A stretch of DNA of 61,333 nt from Acidimicrobiia bacterium. GTDB lineage: Bacteria > Actinomycetota > Acidimicrobiia > Spongiisociales > UBA5794. Made by a program: the position numbers and the translations under genes. Shown here one piece after another: positions 42,257 through 51,214 of the stretch; within the stretch, counting starts at the first letter, position 1; the number at the start of each line of letters is the position of its first letter. The notes under the pieces are model-generated. The model was not told the DNA's origin, made no database searches, and saw only the letters and a program-made list of their open reading frames with translations. The stretch spans positions 1 through 61,333 of the forward strand of contig DASWKR010000056.1 in NCBI GenBank assembly GCA_036396535.1, read 5' to 3'.

Positions 42257-43458
42257 TCGAACAGACGAGCTCTCCCTCCACCGGAGCGCCGGAGCGCGTC
42301 GTCGGACCTGTCGCCGCCCTCGTGGTCGCCACCGTTTCGATCGCCCTGGCTGCGCTGCCGGTGTTCCTCCTGGGGGCACTTGCCGTGTTCATCCGCGCCG
42401 AGCTCGGGTTCGGCGAGGCGGCCCTCGGGGTCTCCGCCTCGCTGTACTACCTGACGTCTGCGCTCTCCTCGGTCCCGGGAGGCCGGCTGACCACGCGGGT
42501 TGGAGTGAGAAACAGCATCGCTCTGGCGGCTGTGGGGAGCACGGTTGCGCTGTTCGGGGTCGCCGTCCTCGGACGAAGCTGGCTGGTTCTCACCGGATTC
42601 ATGATGGTCGCAGGGGCTGTGAACGGCGTCGCCCTTCCTGCGTCGAACGTGGCGCTGGCGCGCCGCGTCCCCGCCAGGCACCAGGGCGTCTCGTTCGGGC
42701 TGAAGCAGTCGGCCGGACCGATCGCGACGCTCCTGGCAGGAGCGTCGGTGCCGGCGCTCGGCGCGACGGTCGGATGGCGATGGGCGTTCGTGTTGGCGGG
42801 GCTCATCGCACTGCCCCTCGTATTCGTGGGCCGCGGTCTCGGCAGGCGATCGGGCAAGGCGACGAAGGCGAGAAGCGGCCGGCTGCCGACGGCTGCTCTC
42901 GTGGCGCTCGCCGTCGCCGCCGCCCTCGCTGTGGTGGGCGGCAGCTCGCTGGCGGCGTTCTATGTCGAGTCCGCAGTCGCATCGGGGAGGTCGCCGGCTG
43001 TGGCGGGCACGCTGCTGGCGGGCGGGAGCGTCCTCGGGATCGGTGCCCGCATCGCCTGGGGATGGCTCAGCGGTGTGCGCCACGCGTGGCACGTCTCGAT
43101 GATCGTCTGGATGCTCGTGATCGGCAGCCTCGGTTTCGCGGCACTCGGACGGGCCGGCTCCGTCTCATCGCTCGCCATCGCCACCGTCCTCGTGTTCGGG
43201 TTCGGGTGGGCCTGGCCGGGCATCTTCAACTTCGCCATCGTCTCGCGGACCCCGGAGGCTCCCGCCGTCGCCTCGGGGATCGTGGCAACCGGCACGTACG
43301 CAGGGGGCACCGTGGGCCCCGTGATGTTCGGGGCACTCGTCGAGTGGCGCTCGTACGAGGTCGCCTGGCTGGCGGTCGCCGGCTCGATGCTGGCGGCCGC
43401 GGTGCTCATGCGGACCGGGGGACGCATGCTCGAGCGATCAAGAGGACACGTGAGATGA
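42253..43458 (+). CDS. MFS transporter, cyanate/organic-acid permease-like
   Basis: 401-residue 12-TM carrier. TM1-2 contain AALPVFLLGALAVFIR, and the loop after TM2 reads GRLTTRVGVRNS near 78-89, the usual MFS signature position. ARHQGVSFGLKQSAGP near 139-154 is typical of the CynX/NimT-like and organic-acid branch. The GTG start overlaps the CoA-transferase stop (GTGA), and the stop overlaps the next ATG, so it is embedded in the catabolic operon as an uptake or efflux carrier for a pathway acid. Confidence 0.85.
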   Translation: MIEQTSSPSTGAPERVVGPVAALVVATVSIALAALPVFLLGALAVFIRAELGFGEAALGVSASLYYLTSALSSVPGGRLTTRVGVRNSIALAAVGSTVALFGVAVLGRSWLVLTGFMMVAGAVNGVALPASNVALARRVPARHQGVSFGLKQSAGPIATLLAGASVPALGATVGWRWAFVLAGLIALPLVFVGRGLGRRSGKATKARSGRLPTAALVALAVAAALAVVGGSSLAAFYVESAVASGRSPAVAGTLLAGGSVLGIGARIAWGWLSGVRHAWHVSMIVWMLVIGSLGFAALGRAGSVSSLAIATVLVFGFGWAWPGIFNFAIVSRTPEAPAVASGIVATGTYAGGTVGPVMFGALVEWRSYEVAWLAVAGSMLAAAVLMRTGGRMLERSRGHVR

Positions 43459-45518
43459 GCCCCCTTCTCGACCGCCTCCTCCGCCCGCGGTCGATCGCCA
43501 TCGTGGGGCTCTCAGCCGACGAGGCGAAGCACGGCGCCAGAGTGCTGGCGAACCTCGGCAAGCTCGGCTTCCAGGGCACCGTCACCGGAGTCAACCCGCG
43601 ACTTCCGGCCATCCCCGGCGTCGAGGTCGTCGCGTCGATCGCCGATCTAGCCACCGCTCCCGACGTCGCAGTCATCGCGATCCCGGCGTCACGGGTGCCC
43701 AGCGCCGTCGAGGAGGCAGGCGCAGCCGGAGCCTCATTCGCGGTCGTCTTCTCGGGCGGGTTCTCGGAGACGGGACCTCCAGGCGCCGAGCTCGAGGAAC
43801 GGCTGCGGGCCGCAGCGGCGAGCACCGGGATCCGGGTTGTCGGCCCCAACTCGGGAGGAGTCATCGCACCCGCCGACGGAGTCGCCATGAGCTTTCTCAC
43901 GTGCCTCGACCGCCCCGCCGACCAGATCAGGCCGGGCCCCGTCGGGCTGGTGACCCAGAGTGGCGGCACGGGCAGCTACGTGCACAACCTGGCGGCGGAG
44001 CGCGGTGGTGGGCTGGCGATCTCGATCTCGACCGGGAACGAGACCGACCTCGACGTCGCAGACGGGATCGCGGCACTCGTCGCCAGACCCGACGTCGGCG
44101 CCGTCGCAGTCGTCCTCGAGACGGTGCGCCGAGGCGAGCCGTTCCTGGACGCCGTGCGCGCTGCCGTAGCTGCCGGAAAGCCGGTCGTCGTCAACAGGAT
44201 CGGGACGACTGCCCGCGGCAGGGCGATGATGCGCACCCACACCGGGGCGATGGCGACGAAGGAGCGGGTCATCGAGGAGGTGTGCATCTCCGTCGGCGCA
44301 ACCCTCGTCGAGACGCCCGCCGAGATGCTCGACGTCGCAGAGATCATGGCGCGCACTCCGCAGCCGGCGGGCGATCGGACCGCCGTCGTCTCCCACTCAG
44401 GAGGGATCGCCATCCTCCTAGGCGATCTCGCCGAGCGGCACGGTCTCAGGCTCGACCCGCCGAGTGCCTCGCTCGCCGCCCGGCTGGAACCGCTCCTCGA
44501 ACAGGCCCGCCCGTCCAATCCGCTCGACATGGGGGGCATCATCGGAGGCCCGGGACGGTTCGCCGAGACCGTGGGAGCTTTCGGTGCCTCGGGTGAGTAC
44601 GACCTGACGCTCGCCGTGACGTCGGCGCACCCTCCGTCCCACACCCGGTTGCGGGTCTCCGGTCTTCTCGGGCTCCCGGACCATCCGCCGATCGTGCACC
44701 TGTGGATGGCCGGCGACCTCGGCGCCGAGGGCCTCGCCGACCTGCGGTACGCCGACGTGCCGGTCACCGAAGAGCCGCGAGCCGCCATCATCGCGCTCGC
44801 CGGCATGATGTCGCGGCGCGCCGCGACAGAGGAGGATCACGTCCTCGTCGAGGTGTCCCCGTCGTCGCCGCCCGGGCAGATGACGGAGCGCCAGGCGAAG
44901 GACCTCGTCGCCGCGTGGGGCATCCCGGTCGTCGAGGGAAGGCTGGCGTCGTCGGAGGAGGAGACGGTCTCCGCCGCGGCGGCCATCGGCTACCCGGTCG
45001 TGGTGAAGCTCAGCTCACCCGACGTGACCCACAAGGAAGCGATCGGAGGCGTCCGCACCGCCGTCGGCGACGAGCACGCCGTTCGCCTCGCCCATCGGGC
45101 GATCCTCGTCTCAGCAGCCAGTCGTGCGCCGGATGCCGTCGTCGACGGAGTCCTCGTGGAGCGTGAGGTCAGGGGACTCGAGCTGATCGTCGGCGCCCTT
45201 CGCGACGAGACGTTCGGGCCCGTGGTGCTCGTCGGCTTCGGCGGGACCCTCGCAGAGGCCGTTTCGACGGTAGCCATGGCGCCAGCTCCGCTCGGTTTCG
45301 GTCGGGCGGGCTCGTTGGTCACCCGCTCCCCGGTGGCCGCTGCCGTGGCACGGCTTGGAACCGAGGGGGCGGCCGAATCATTGGCGACGGTCGTCGCTCG
45401 ACTCGGTGCGGGCCTGGTGGCGACGCCCGTGATCGACGAGGTCGAGCTCAATCCGCTCGTTTGGGACGGCCGCGGGTGGCTGGCGCTCGACGCCGCTGCC
45501 ATCCCGGGCAGTGGATGA
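43455..45518 (+). CDS. NDP-forming acyl-CoA synthetase (ACD family)
   Basis: 687-residue single-chain acyl-CoA synthetase. The CoA-binding domain (RPRSIAIVGLS near 10-20) leads to two succinyl-CoA-synthetase-like ligase domains with VTQSGGTGSYV near 168-178 and the phospho-histidine His262 in MRTHTGAMA, then VSHSGGIA near 314. The ATP-grasp domain covers about 475-685 (YPVVVKLSSPDVTHK near 513, DEVELNPL near 664). It makes or uses acyl-CoA coupled to ATP or ADP. It lacks the GNAT domain of Pat. Last gene of the operon that starts at 38060. Confidence 0.9.
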   Translation: MSPLLDRLLRPRSIAIVGLSADEAKHGARVLANLGKLGFQGTVTGVNPRLPAIPGVEVVASIADLATAPDVAVIAIPASRVPSAVEEAGAAGASFAVVFSGGFSETGPPGAELEERLRAAAASTGIRVVGPNSGGVIAPADGVAMSFLTCLDRPADQIRPGPVGLVTQSGGTGSYVHNLAAERGGGLAISISTGNETDLDVADGIAALVARPDVGAVAVVLETVRRGEPFLDAVRAAVAAGKPVVVNRIGTTARGRAMMRTHTGAMATKERVIEEVCISVGATLVETPAEMLDVAEIMARTPQPAGDRTAVVSHSGGIAILLGDLAERHGLRLDPPSASLAARLEPLLEQARPSNPLDMGGIIGGPGRFAETVGAFGASGEYDLTLAVTSAHPPSHTRLRVSGLLGLPDHPPIVHLWMAGDLGAEGLADLRYADVPVTEEPRAAIIALAGMMSRRAATEEDHVLVEVSPSSPPGQMTERQAKDLVAAWGIPVVEGRLASSEEETVSAAAAIGYPVVVKLSSPDVTHKEAIGGVRTAVGDEHAVRLAHRAILVSAASRAPDAVVDGVLVEREVRGLELIVGALRDETFGPVVLVGFGGTLAEAVSTVAMAPAPLGFGRAGSLVTRSPVAAAVARLGTEGAAESLATVVARLGAGLVATPVIDEVELNPLVWDGRGWLALDAAAIPGSG

Positions 45519-45538
45519 TCATGTGCCGCCGGGCTCGG

Positions 45539-46345
45539 TCACGTGGCGATCCGTGACACGAGGAATCCGAGGCGACCGGAGAGAACCGAAGCGGAGTCGC
45601 GCACCCCGGCTCCGATGAGGTCCTCGTCGCGGCCCTCCATGCGGCTCAGCGGGCTGGTGAACACCACAGAGCCCTGGCATGCCCCGGTGTGATCGAAGAA
45701 CGGCGATGCGATGGCGAGGCCGCCCTCGACACGCTCCTGATGGCTCACCGACCAGCCGCGCTCCCGGTCGGCGCGGGCCATCTCGAGCAGCTCGGCGGGG
45801 TCGGTGATCGTCCACTCGGTGAGCGGGTACGGCGGAGCGGAGGACAGCAGCGATGCGGCCTCGTCGTCCGGCAAGCCGGCGATGATCGCCCTGCCGGCGG
45901 CGCCTGCATGCAACGGAACCGGGCGGCCCAGCTCGACGACGTAGCGGAGGGGCTTGGTGGCCTGTTTTTCGTACAGGAAGACCACCGACTCGCCCCGCCG
46001 CATGCAGACGTAGCAGGCCTCGTCGAAGCGAGCCACGAGGTCGGCGAGCACGGCATTGACGGCATTCGGGAGGGTGTCGAGCGAGCCGAGCATGCGCGAC
46101 AGCATGAAGAGGCGGGGTCCGGCGATGTACCCCGAAGAGACCCGCTCGAGCACGTCGATGTCCTCGAGTTGCTGCATGATGCGTCCAACCGCGCTGCGGT
46201 CGACGCCGGTGGCTCGCGCCAGGGCGCGCGGGCCGACGGGCTCGCCCTCATCCACGAGCGCCTCGAGCACGGCGATGATCCGTTCGAGGAGGTTCTGCGC
46301 CGGCCGGTCTGCCGTTTCCTGATCGTCCAGAGTCCCTCGCCTCAT
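45539..46345 (-). CDS. IclR-family transcriptional regulator
   Basis: 268 residues. N-terminal winged helix-turn-helix about 18-75 (VGPRALARATGVDRSAVGRI), then the GAF-like effector domain with the LHAGAAGRAI segment near 145-154 and the SHQERVEGGLAIASPFFD motif near 200. IclR proteins usually control degradation of organic or aromatic acids, often next to their own gene. It is the only DNA-binding regulator encoded in the island and lies between its plus- and minus-strand operons, so it is the first candidate for control of one or both. Confidence 0.92.
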   Translation of the reverse strand: MRRGTLDDQETADRPAQNLLERIIAVLEALVDEGEPVGPRALARATGVDRSAVGRIMQQLEDIDVLERVSSGYIAGPRLFMLSRMLGSLDTLPNAVNAVLADLVARFDEACYVCMRRGESVVFLYEKQATKPLRYVVELGRPVPLHAGAAGRAIIAGLPDDEAASLLSSAPPYPLTEWTITDPAELLEMARADRERGWSVSHQERVEGGLAIASPFFDHTGACQGSVVFTSPLSRMEGRDEDLIGAGVRDSASVLSGRLGFLVSRIAT

Positions 46346-46369
46346 CGGATCGTCATCGATGGTATTGGG

Positions 46370-46504
46370 TCACGCGCCGGTCGGCGTTCGCATGAAGCTC
46401 TCGGCGTTGCGATGCCGCACGCCCTCGAGATCGTCGTCCGCCGGACCGAGCGCCTCGACCGCGCCGACCGGGATCCTCCAACGAGCGGTGACCGGCCTCA
46501 GCAT
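46370..46504 (-). CDS. Possible short frame after the CMD-like gene
   Basis: A 44-codon frame from ATG 46504 overlaps the stop of the CMD-like gene by seven bases and fills most of the gap before the IclR gene. Its end (RHRNAESFMRT) looks protein-like, but no family is recognised and no ribosome site is visible. It may be a small coupled gene, a remnant, or chance. Confidence 0.2.
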   Translation of the reverse strand: MLRPVTARWRIPVGAVEALGPADDDLEGVRHRNAESFMRTPTGA

Positions 46505-47010
46505 GCCCCCGTCGCCCCCATGACGTAGCTCAGGAAGGTGTAGTAGCCGGCGAGGGCGCTCAACTCGACGACACCCGTCTCGCCGATCGCCGAGGCGGCC
46601 GCGGCGTACGTCGCGTCGGAGACGGCGGCTCCGGCGCACAGCTCGGTGACGAAGTCGACGATCACCCGTTCCGACTCGTCCAGGCTGCCGGCTCCGCTGC
46701 GGACCGCCCCGATCGCAGCTTCCCGGACGCCGGCGGACCTGGCGAGATCGACGTGGCTGTCCCATTCGAAGGCGCATCCGTGACTGGCGGCCACGGTGAG
46801 GATGGCGAGCTCCCGGTCGTGGTCGCGCAATGTCCCCTCGAAACGGATGACGTGTCCCAACTCGGCTGCCGGGCGAGCAAGCGCCGGGACGTGGAGGAGC
46901 ACCTCGTACGGCCTGATCATCTTCCCGCGGCTGGCGACGATCCAGTCGAAGGCCTCGGCCTGCGGTCCATCGGGCACCGGGCGGTTCGTGACGAGCGGCA
47001 GACGTGCCAT
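46498..47010 (-). CDS. Carboxymuconolactone decarboxylase-family (AhpD-like) protein
   Basis: 170-residue all-helical protein of the CMD family. ELGHVIRFEGTL near 50 and ELAILTVAASHGCAFEWDSHVDLARSAGV around 67-95 hold the Glu, Cys and His of the subfamily that lacks the CxxC of AhpD. It could be a true lactone decarboxylase or a member of unknown function that often accompanies ring-cleavage genes. ATG 47010 overlaps the stop of the amidohydrolase gene by one base (TGATG), so the two are co-translated. Confidence 0.85.
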   Translation of the reverse strand: MARLPLVTNRPVPDGPQAEAFDWIVASRGKMIRPYEVLLHVPALARPAAELGHVIRFEGTLRDHDRELAILTVAASHGCAFEWDSHVDLARSAGVREAAIGAVRSGAGSLDESERVIVDFVTELCAGAAVSDATYAAAASAIGETGVVELSALAGYYTFLSYVMGATGAC

Positions 47011-48068
47011 CAGCGCGGGATCCCGAAGAGCCTGGCGGCGTTGCCGCCGACGATCAGGTCGCGCTGGCGCTCGGTGAGCCGGGCGCCCGCCAGAAAACCG
47101 AGCGGATCGGTCGGACCCATGTCGAACGGGTAGTCGGTTCCCATGAGGACGTGGTCCTCCCCGAACTCGGCCACCAGGTACTCCACCATCTCCGGCTTGA
47201 ACACCGTGGTGTCGAAGTTGAGGAGGTGGAGGTATTCGCTCGGGGGCCGGCTGATGTGCTTGCGCAGCTCGGGGCGCACTCCGTAGGCGTGGTCGGTCCT
47301 GGCGAAATAGAACGGCAGGTAGCCGCCGCCGTGGACGACCACCATCCTCAGGTCGGGATGGCGCTCCCAGACGCCGCCGAGGATCATCCGGGAGACCGCA
47401 ACCGTCGAGGCCAGAGGCATGCAGATCACGTTGACGAGGTAGTAGTCGTCCATCCGCTGCCCATGCGTGAAGCCCATCGGATGGAGGATCACCGTCATGC
47501 CGAGCTCGCACGCCCTGTCCCAGATCTGGTCGAAGCGACGCTCGTCGTAGTCGGCCCCGTTGACGTCGCCGTTGATCTCGAAGCCGTTGAACCCGTACGT
47601 CTCCTTGGCCTCGACCATCACCTCGACTGCAACGTCCGGGTGCTCCATCGGGAGGTTGGCGACCGCGACGAACCGGTCGGGGAACTCGGAGACGACCTCG
47701 GCGAATCGCTCGTGTTGGAGGTGGACCGCCCGACGACCGTTCTCTGGGTCGAGCCAGTAGAAGTACTGCGGGGGCGCCACGGAGAGGACCTGCATGTCGA
47801 CGCCCTGCTTGTCCATGTCCTCGATGCGCGCCTCCGGCTCCTCGAACTTGTGCGCCATCGCCGCCCTCAGCTCTTCGTTGTATCGCCTGCTCTCGGCGGG
47901 CGAGAAGAACGTCCGGGGATCCATCTCGGGCTGGAAGAACGGTTTGGCGAGTGCCCCAGCCTCGGGAACGACCAGGTGCGTGTGGACGTCGATGGTCTTG
48001 GCGGGAGGCCTCTGCGCCGTCGTCGGCTCCCACCTGGGGGCGAGCTCCTGCCACCACTCACCACTCAT
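47010..48068 (-). CDS. Amidohydrolase (ACMSD-like) (1)
   Basis: 352-residue TIM-barrel metal hydrolase or decarboxylase of the amidohydrolase-2 group. Metal motif DVHTHL near 27-32, GFEINGDVNG near 148, ILHPMGFTHG near 178, VVHGGGY near 233 and the catalytic Asp in MGTDYPFDMG near 310-319. ACMSD-type members decarboxylate acidic ring-cleavage products without oxygen. A close paralogue is encoded at 52183-53199. ATG 48068 has GAGGAGG and overlaps the CoA-transferase stop by ATGA. Confidence 0.88.
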   Translation of the reverse strand: MSGEWWQELAPRWEPTTAQRPPAKTIDVHTHLVVPEAGALAKPFFQPEMDPRTFFSPAESRRYNEELRAAMAHKFEEPEARIEDMDKQGVDMQVLSVAPPQYFYWLDPENGRRAVHLQHERFAEVVSEFPDRFVAVANLPMEHPDVAVEVMVEAKETYGFNGFEINGDVNGADYDERRFDQIWDRACELGMTVILHPMGFTHGQRMDDYYLVNVICMPLASTVAVSRMILGGVWERHPDLRMVVVHGGGYLPFYFARTDHAYGVRPELRKHISRPPSEYLHLLNFDTTVFKPEMVEYLVAEFGEDHVLMGTDYPFDMGPTDPLGFLAGARLTERQRDLIVGGNAARLFGIPR

Positions 48069-49282
48069 GCGCCCTCCTCGCCGTCGTGGTGTGCCTGGGT
48101 TATGCCCGCCGCCGCCAGACGAGCCAACTCGTACTCGTCGATCCCGAGCACCTCGCCGAGCACCTCGCTCGTGTGCTCGCCCAGGGTGGGCGGCGGGCGG
48201 CGGATCGTCGGCGGTGTGCCGAAGAGCGAGAAGGGGATGCCGGTCATCGGCAGCGTCCCGACGAGCGGATGCGTTACCTCCGTGACCATGCCCGCGACGC
48301 GCGCCTGCTCCGAGGCGAGCGCCTCCGAAACCAGGTTGATCGGACCGGACGGTATCCCGGCTGCCTCGAGGAGCACCACCCATTCCGCCCTCGTCCTCGT
48401 GGCGACGACCCCGGCGATCAGAGCGTCGATCTCGGCCCGGTTGGCGACGCGGTCCCGGTTGCGGGCGAATCGCGGATCGTGCGCCCAATCGGGCCGGCCG
48501 GCGACGGCCGAGAATCTGGCGAACTGGGCGTCGTTTCCGACGGCGAGCGCCAACTCCCCGTCGGCCGCCGCATACGTCCTGTACGGGACGATGTTGGGAT
48601 GGCCGTTGCCGTGACGGGCCGCCTCGGCGCCCGACACGAGGTGATTGGCGGCGACGTTGGCGAGCATCTGTATGCCCGTGTCGTGCAGGGACACCTCGGT
48701 CCGCTGGCCCTTCCCGGTCACGTCTCTGGCATGGAGCGCCCCGAGGATCGCGATCGACGCCAGCATGCCGGTGCAGATGTCGACGATGGCGACGCCGAGC
48801 TTCATGGACTCGCCTCCCGGCTCTCCGGTGATCGCCATGAGCCCGGTCTCGGCCTGAAGGATGAAGTCGTAGCCGGGCATCCCCGATTTCGGTCCCGTGG
48901 AGCCGTACCCGCTGATCGTGCAGCGCACTGCCCGCGGCGCAACCTGTTCGAAGAAGGCGTCGTCGAGTCCCCAACGCTCGAGCGTGCCCGCTTTGAAGTT
49001 GTCCACGACGACGTCGGCGCCCGCCGCCAGCCGGCGCAGGATCACGATGCCTTCCTCGCCTCCGAGGTCGAGCGTCACGCTGCGCTTGTTCCGGTTGACA
49101 CCCAGGAAGTAGGCGGACTCCCCCGCGGCGAACGGCGGCCCCCACGATCGGGTGTCGTCGCCGCCGTCCGGGCGCTCGATCTTCACGACGTCGGCCCCCA
49201 TGTCACCGAGCCACATCGTGCACAGCGGACCGGCGAGCACCCGGGTCAGGTCGAGCACGCGCAGGTCGGCAAGGGCCGTCAT
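48065..49282 (-). CDS. Family III CoA-transferase (CaiB/BaiF) (2)
   Basis: 405 residues. LDLTRVLAGPLC near 10-21, GADVVKIERPDGGDDTR near 29-45, and AIVDICTGM near 166-174 with the catalytic Asp. Only distantly related to the transferase at 41.0 kb; the second half differs much in sequence, so a different acid is likely. It sits between a crotonase and an amidohydrolase in the minus-strand operon that begins at 52087. Formyl-, succinyl- or acetyl-CoA could be the donor. Confidence 0.9.
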   Translation of the reverse strand: MTALADLRVLDLTRVLAGPLCTMWLGDMGADVVKIERPDGGDDTRSWGPPFAAGESAYFLGVNRNKRSVTLDLGGEEGIVILRRLAAGADVVVDNFKAGTLERWGLDDAFFEQVAPRAVRCTISGYGSTGPKSGMPGYDFILQAETGLMAITGEPGGESMKLGVAIVDICTGMLASIAILGALHARDVTGKGQRTEVSLHDTGIQMLANVAANHLVSGAEAARHGNGHPNIVPYRTYAAADGELALAVGNDAQFARFSAVAGRPDWAHDPRFARNRDRVANRAEIDALIAGVVATRTRAEWVVLLEAAGIPSGPINLVSEALASEQARVAGMVTEVTHPLVGTLPMTGIPFSLFGTPPTIRRPPPTLGEHTSEVLGEVLGIDEYELARLAAAGITQAHHDGEEGA

Positions 49283-49286
49283 CCGG

Positions 49287-50171
49287 TCAGGCCTCCCTCG
49301 CAGCCGCCGACCGCTTCGACTGGTTGCGGCCCTCGGCGAAGTCGTCGAGATAGGTCGCCAGGGCGGCCTTGCTCCTGACCCGGAACTGATGGAAGTCCGG
49401 GGGACGCTTCTCCAGGAAGGCGTTCATGCCTTCGAGGGACTCCTCGCTTCCCCAGATGTTGGCAAGCAACTCCATGCCGTGCTGCCACGACGGGTACAAC
49501 CCATCCGAGTCGAAGTTGAGCGACACCTTCGTCGCCCTGATCGTCTGCGAGCTGTAGCCGCGGATCTGCGACACGATCTCCTCGACACGCTCGACGAGGC
49601 GCTCCGTCGGGACGGCCTCGTTGGCGAGCCCGATCTGAGCCGCCTCGGCGCCCGTGTACCGTTTGCAGAGGAAGATCATCCCCTTGGCGCGCCGCTCGCC
49701 GATCAGCTTGCCGATGTACTGAGTGGCCCCGACGGTGGGGCAGGCGCCAACCATGGCGCCGGTCTGACCGAAGACCGCGTCCTCGGCGGTGATCACGAGA
49801 TCGCACCAGAGCATCAACTCGTGGCCTCCGCCGACGCATGCGCCTTCGACCATGGCGATGACGGGGATCGGAAGGTTGCGGCAGGTCATGGCGACCATCT
49901 GCATGCGGTCGTTCCACATCGCCGAGTTCGCCTTGTTGAGCCTCATCATGGCGTGGAAGTCACCGCCGGCCGAGAAGTGGCCGGCTACCCCGTAGACCAC
50001 CACGGCGACGATGGTCGGATCCTCCCGGGTCCGGTTGAGTGCGTCTGCGATCTCGTCGAGTGTCTGCTCCCTGAAGGCGTTGCGCACCTCGGGCCGGTTG
50101 ATACCGATCCACGCCGCGTCGTTGCGCACCTCGTACACGATCTCGCGATATGCGATCTCCCGTCCGGCCAT
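49287..50171 (-). CDS. Crotonase-fold enzyme, MenB/BadI-like
   Basis: 294 residues. The oxyanion segment GHFSAGGD near 65-72, the second GACVGGGHELMLWCDLVI near 108-125 and FGQTGAMVGACPT near 132-144 match the MenB/BadI group better than ordinary enoyl-CoA hydratase, as does FLCKRYTGAEAAQIGLAN near 164-181. BadI cleaves the ring of 2-ketocyclohexanecarboxyl-CoA and MenB closes one by a Dieckmann reaction. The start is ATG 50171 with GAGGAGG upstream. This is the strongest hint that the pathway handles a ring-shaped CoA ester. Confidence 0.85.
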   Translation of the reverse strand: MAGREIAYREIVYEVRNDAAWIGINRPEVRNAFREQTLDEIADALNRTREDPTIVAVVVYGVAGHFSAGGDFHAMMRLNKANSAMWNDRMQMVAMTCRNLPIPVIAMVEGACVGGGHELMLWCDLVITAEDAVFGQTGAMVGACPTVGATQYIGKLIGERRAKGMIFLCKRYTGAEAAQIGLANEAVPTERLVERVEEIVSQIRGYSSQTIRATKVSLNFDSDGLYPSWQHGMELLANIWGSEESLEGMNAFLEKRPPDFHQFRVRSKAALATYLDDFAEGRNQSKRSAAAREA

Positions 50172-50333
50172 CGCCGTCCTCCTCATGCCGTCATCGGCGC
50201 CGAAACCTGCCCTCCGGCGATCCTACGGGAGACCGCTCGGAGCGTGCCGAGCAGACGGTTTTGCCAGGTCCGGAGCGAATGCTGTTCCCATGATCGGAGC
50301 GATCCTGGAGGCGGCGCGTGTGGGCCAACCCCA

Positions 50334-51212
50334 TCACTCGTGGCGGCCGATCCCTGCTCTGCGCCGCATGACCTCCATCACAGACGAGTTGTCGGCGTCC
50401 GAGAGGCCACCATCCTCGGCGTCGACGAGCGCCCGACGCACCGCGTCGGCGAGCACGTGGGACGCCCCGACGGACTCGGCGAACCCGTTGATGAGCCGCG
50501 AGTCCTTGTGGCTCTGCCGCACGCGAGACGACGGCGGGTAGTGGTCGGCGGCGACCATGCGGTCTCCCCAGATGTCCATCGCCTTGGAGTACGCCGCCGA
50601 GTCGCGCAGGATGAGCAGCATCTCCTCCAGGTCGACTCCCGCCTTCTCGGCAACCGTGAGCCCTTCGGCGACCGCGGCTCTGTTGATGGACAGCACGTGG
50701 TTGACGATCAGCTTGGCGATGGCGCCCGACCCGACCGGCCCGACGTGGTAGACGGCCCGCCCGAGCGGCCGCAGCAGCGTGGTGGCCACCGCCACCGCCT
50801 CCTGCGAGCCGCCCGCCATGAAGATGACGTCCCTGACCGCCGCCTGGGCGGCATTGCCGGAGATGGTGGCGTCGACGAAGTCGGCGCCCGCCTCCGCAAG
50901 CGCCCGCCATGCGGCAACGGCATCGTCGGGCTCGCCGGTGGTCGTGTCGACCACGAGGAGGCCGTCGCGGGTCGAGGACGCGATCTCATGCACCACCTCG
51001 AGCATGACCGAGCTGTTCGGGAGGGACAGCAGCGCCACCTCCACACCGGCGACCGCCTCCGCAACGGAGGAGGCGACGACGCCACCGCGCCCCGCGTGCT
51101 CGCCGGCGCGCTCGGCCTCGGGATCGAACCCGACCACTGCGTGGCCGTCTGCGAGGAGATGCCGTGCCAGCGTCCCACCCATCAACCCGAGCCCGATGAC
51201 TGCGAGATCCAT
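50334..51212 (-). CDS. NAD-dependent 3-hydroxyisobutyrate dehydrogenase-family protein
   Basis: 292-residue beta-hydroxyacid dehydrogenase. Rossmann motif IGLGLMGG near 6-13, the substrate segment DATISGNAAQAAVRD near 114-128 (family DAPVSGG), GPVGSGAIAKLIVNH near 158-172 with the catalytic Lys168, and a C-terminal helical domain. It oxidises a 3-hydroxy acid to a semialdehyde or ketone. DATISGN is a variant of the usual DAPVSGG, so the substrate may be larger. ATG 51212 lies two bases after the PDC-lactonase-like gene. Confidence 0.88.
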   Translation of the reverse strand: MDLAVIGLGLMGGTLARHLLADGHAVVGFDPEAERAGEHAGRGGVVASSVAEAVAGVEVALLSLPNSSVMLEVVHEIASSTRDGLLVVDTTTGEPDDAVAAWRALAEAGADFVDATISGNAAQAAVRDVIFMAGGSQEAVAVATTLLRPLGRAVYHVGPVGSGAIAKLIVNHVLSINRAAVAEGLTVAEKAGVDLEEMLLILRDSAAYSKAMDIWGDRMVAADHYPPSSRVRQSHKDSRLINGFAESVGASHVLADAVRRALVDAEDGGLSDADNSSVMEVMRRRAGIGRHE

Positions 51213-51214
51213 GC

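Noticed and set aside
40022-42379. 785-codon minus-strand open frame opposite the dehydrogenase and CoA-transferase genes
   Set aside because: Shadow of two coupled plus-strand genes; composition is that of an antisense frame.
43455-45518. Protein acetyltransferase Pat identity for the NDP-forming synthetase
   Set aside because: No GNAT domain at either end; length and order match the plain ACD-type enzyme.
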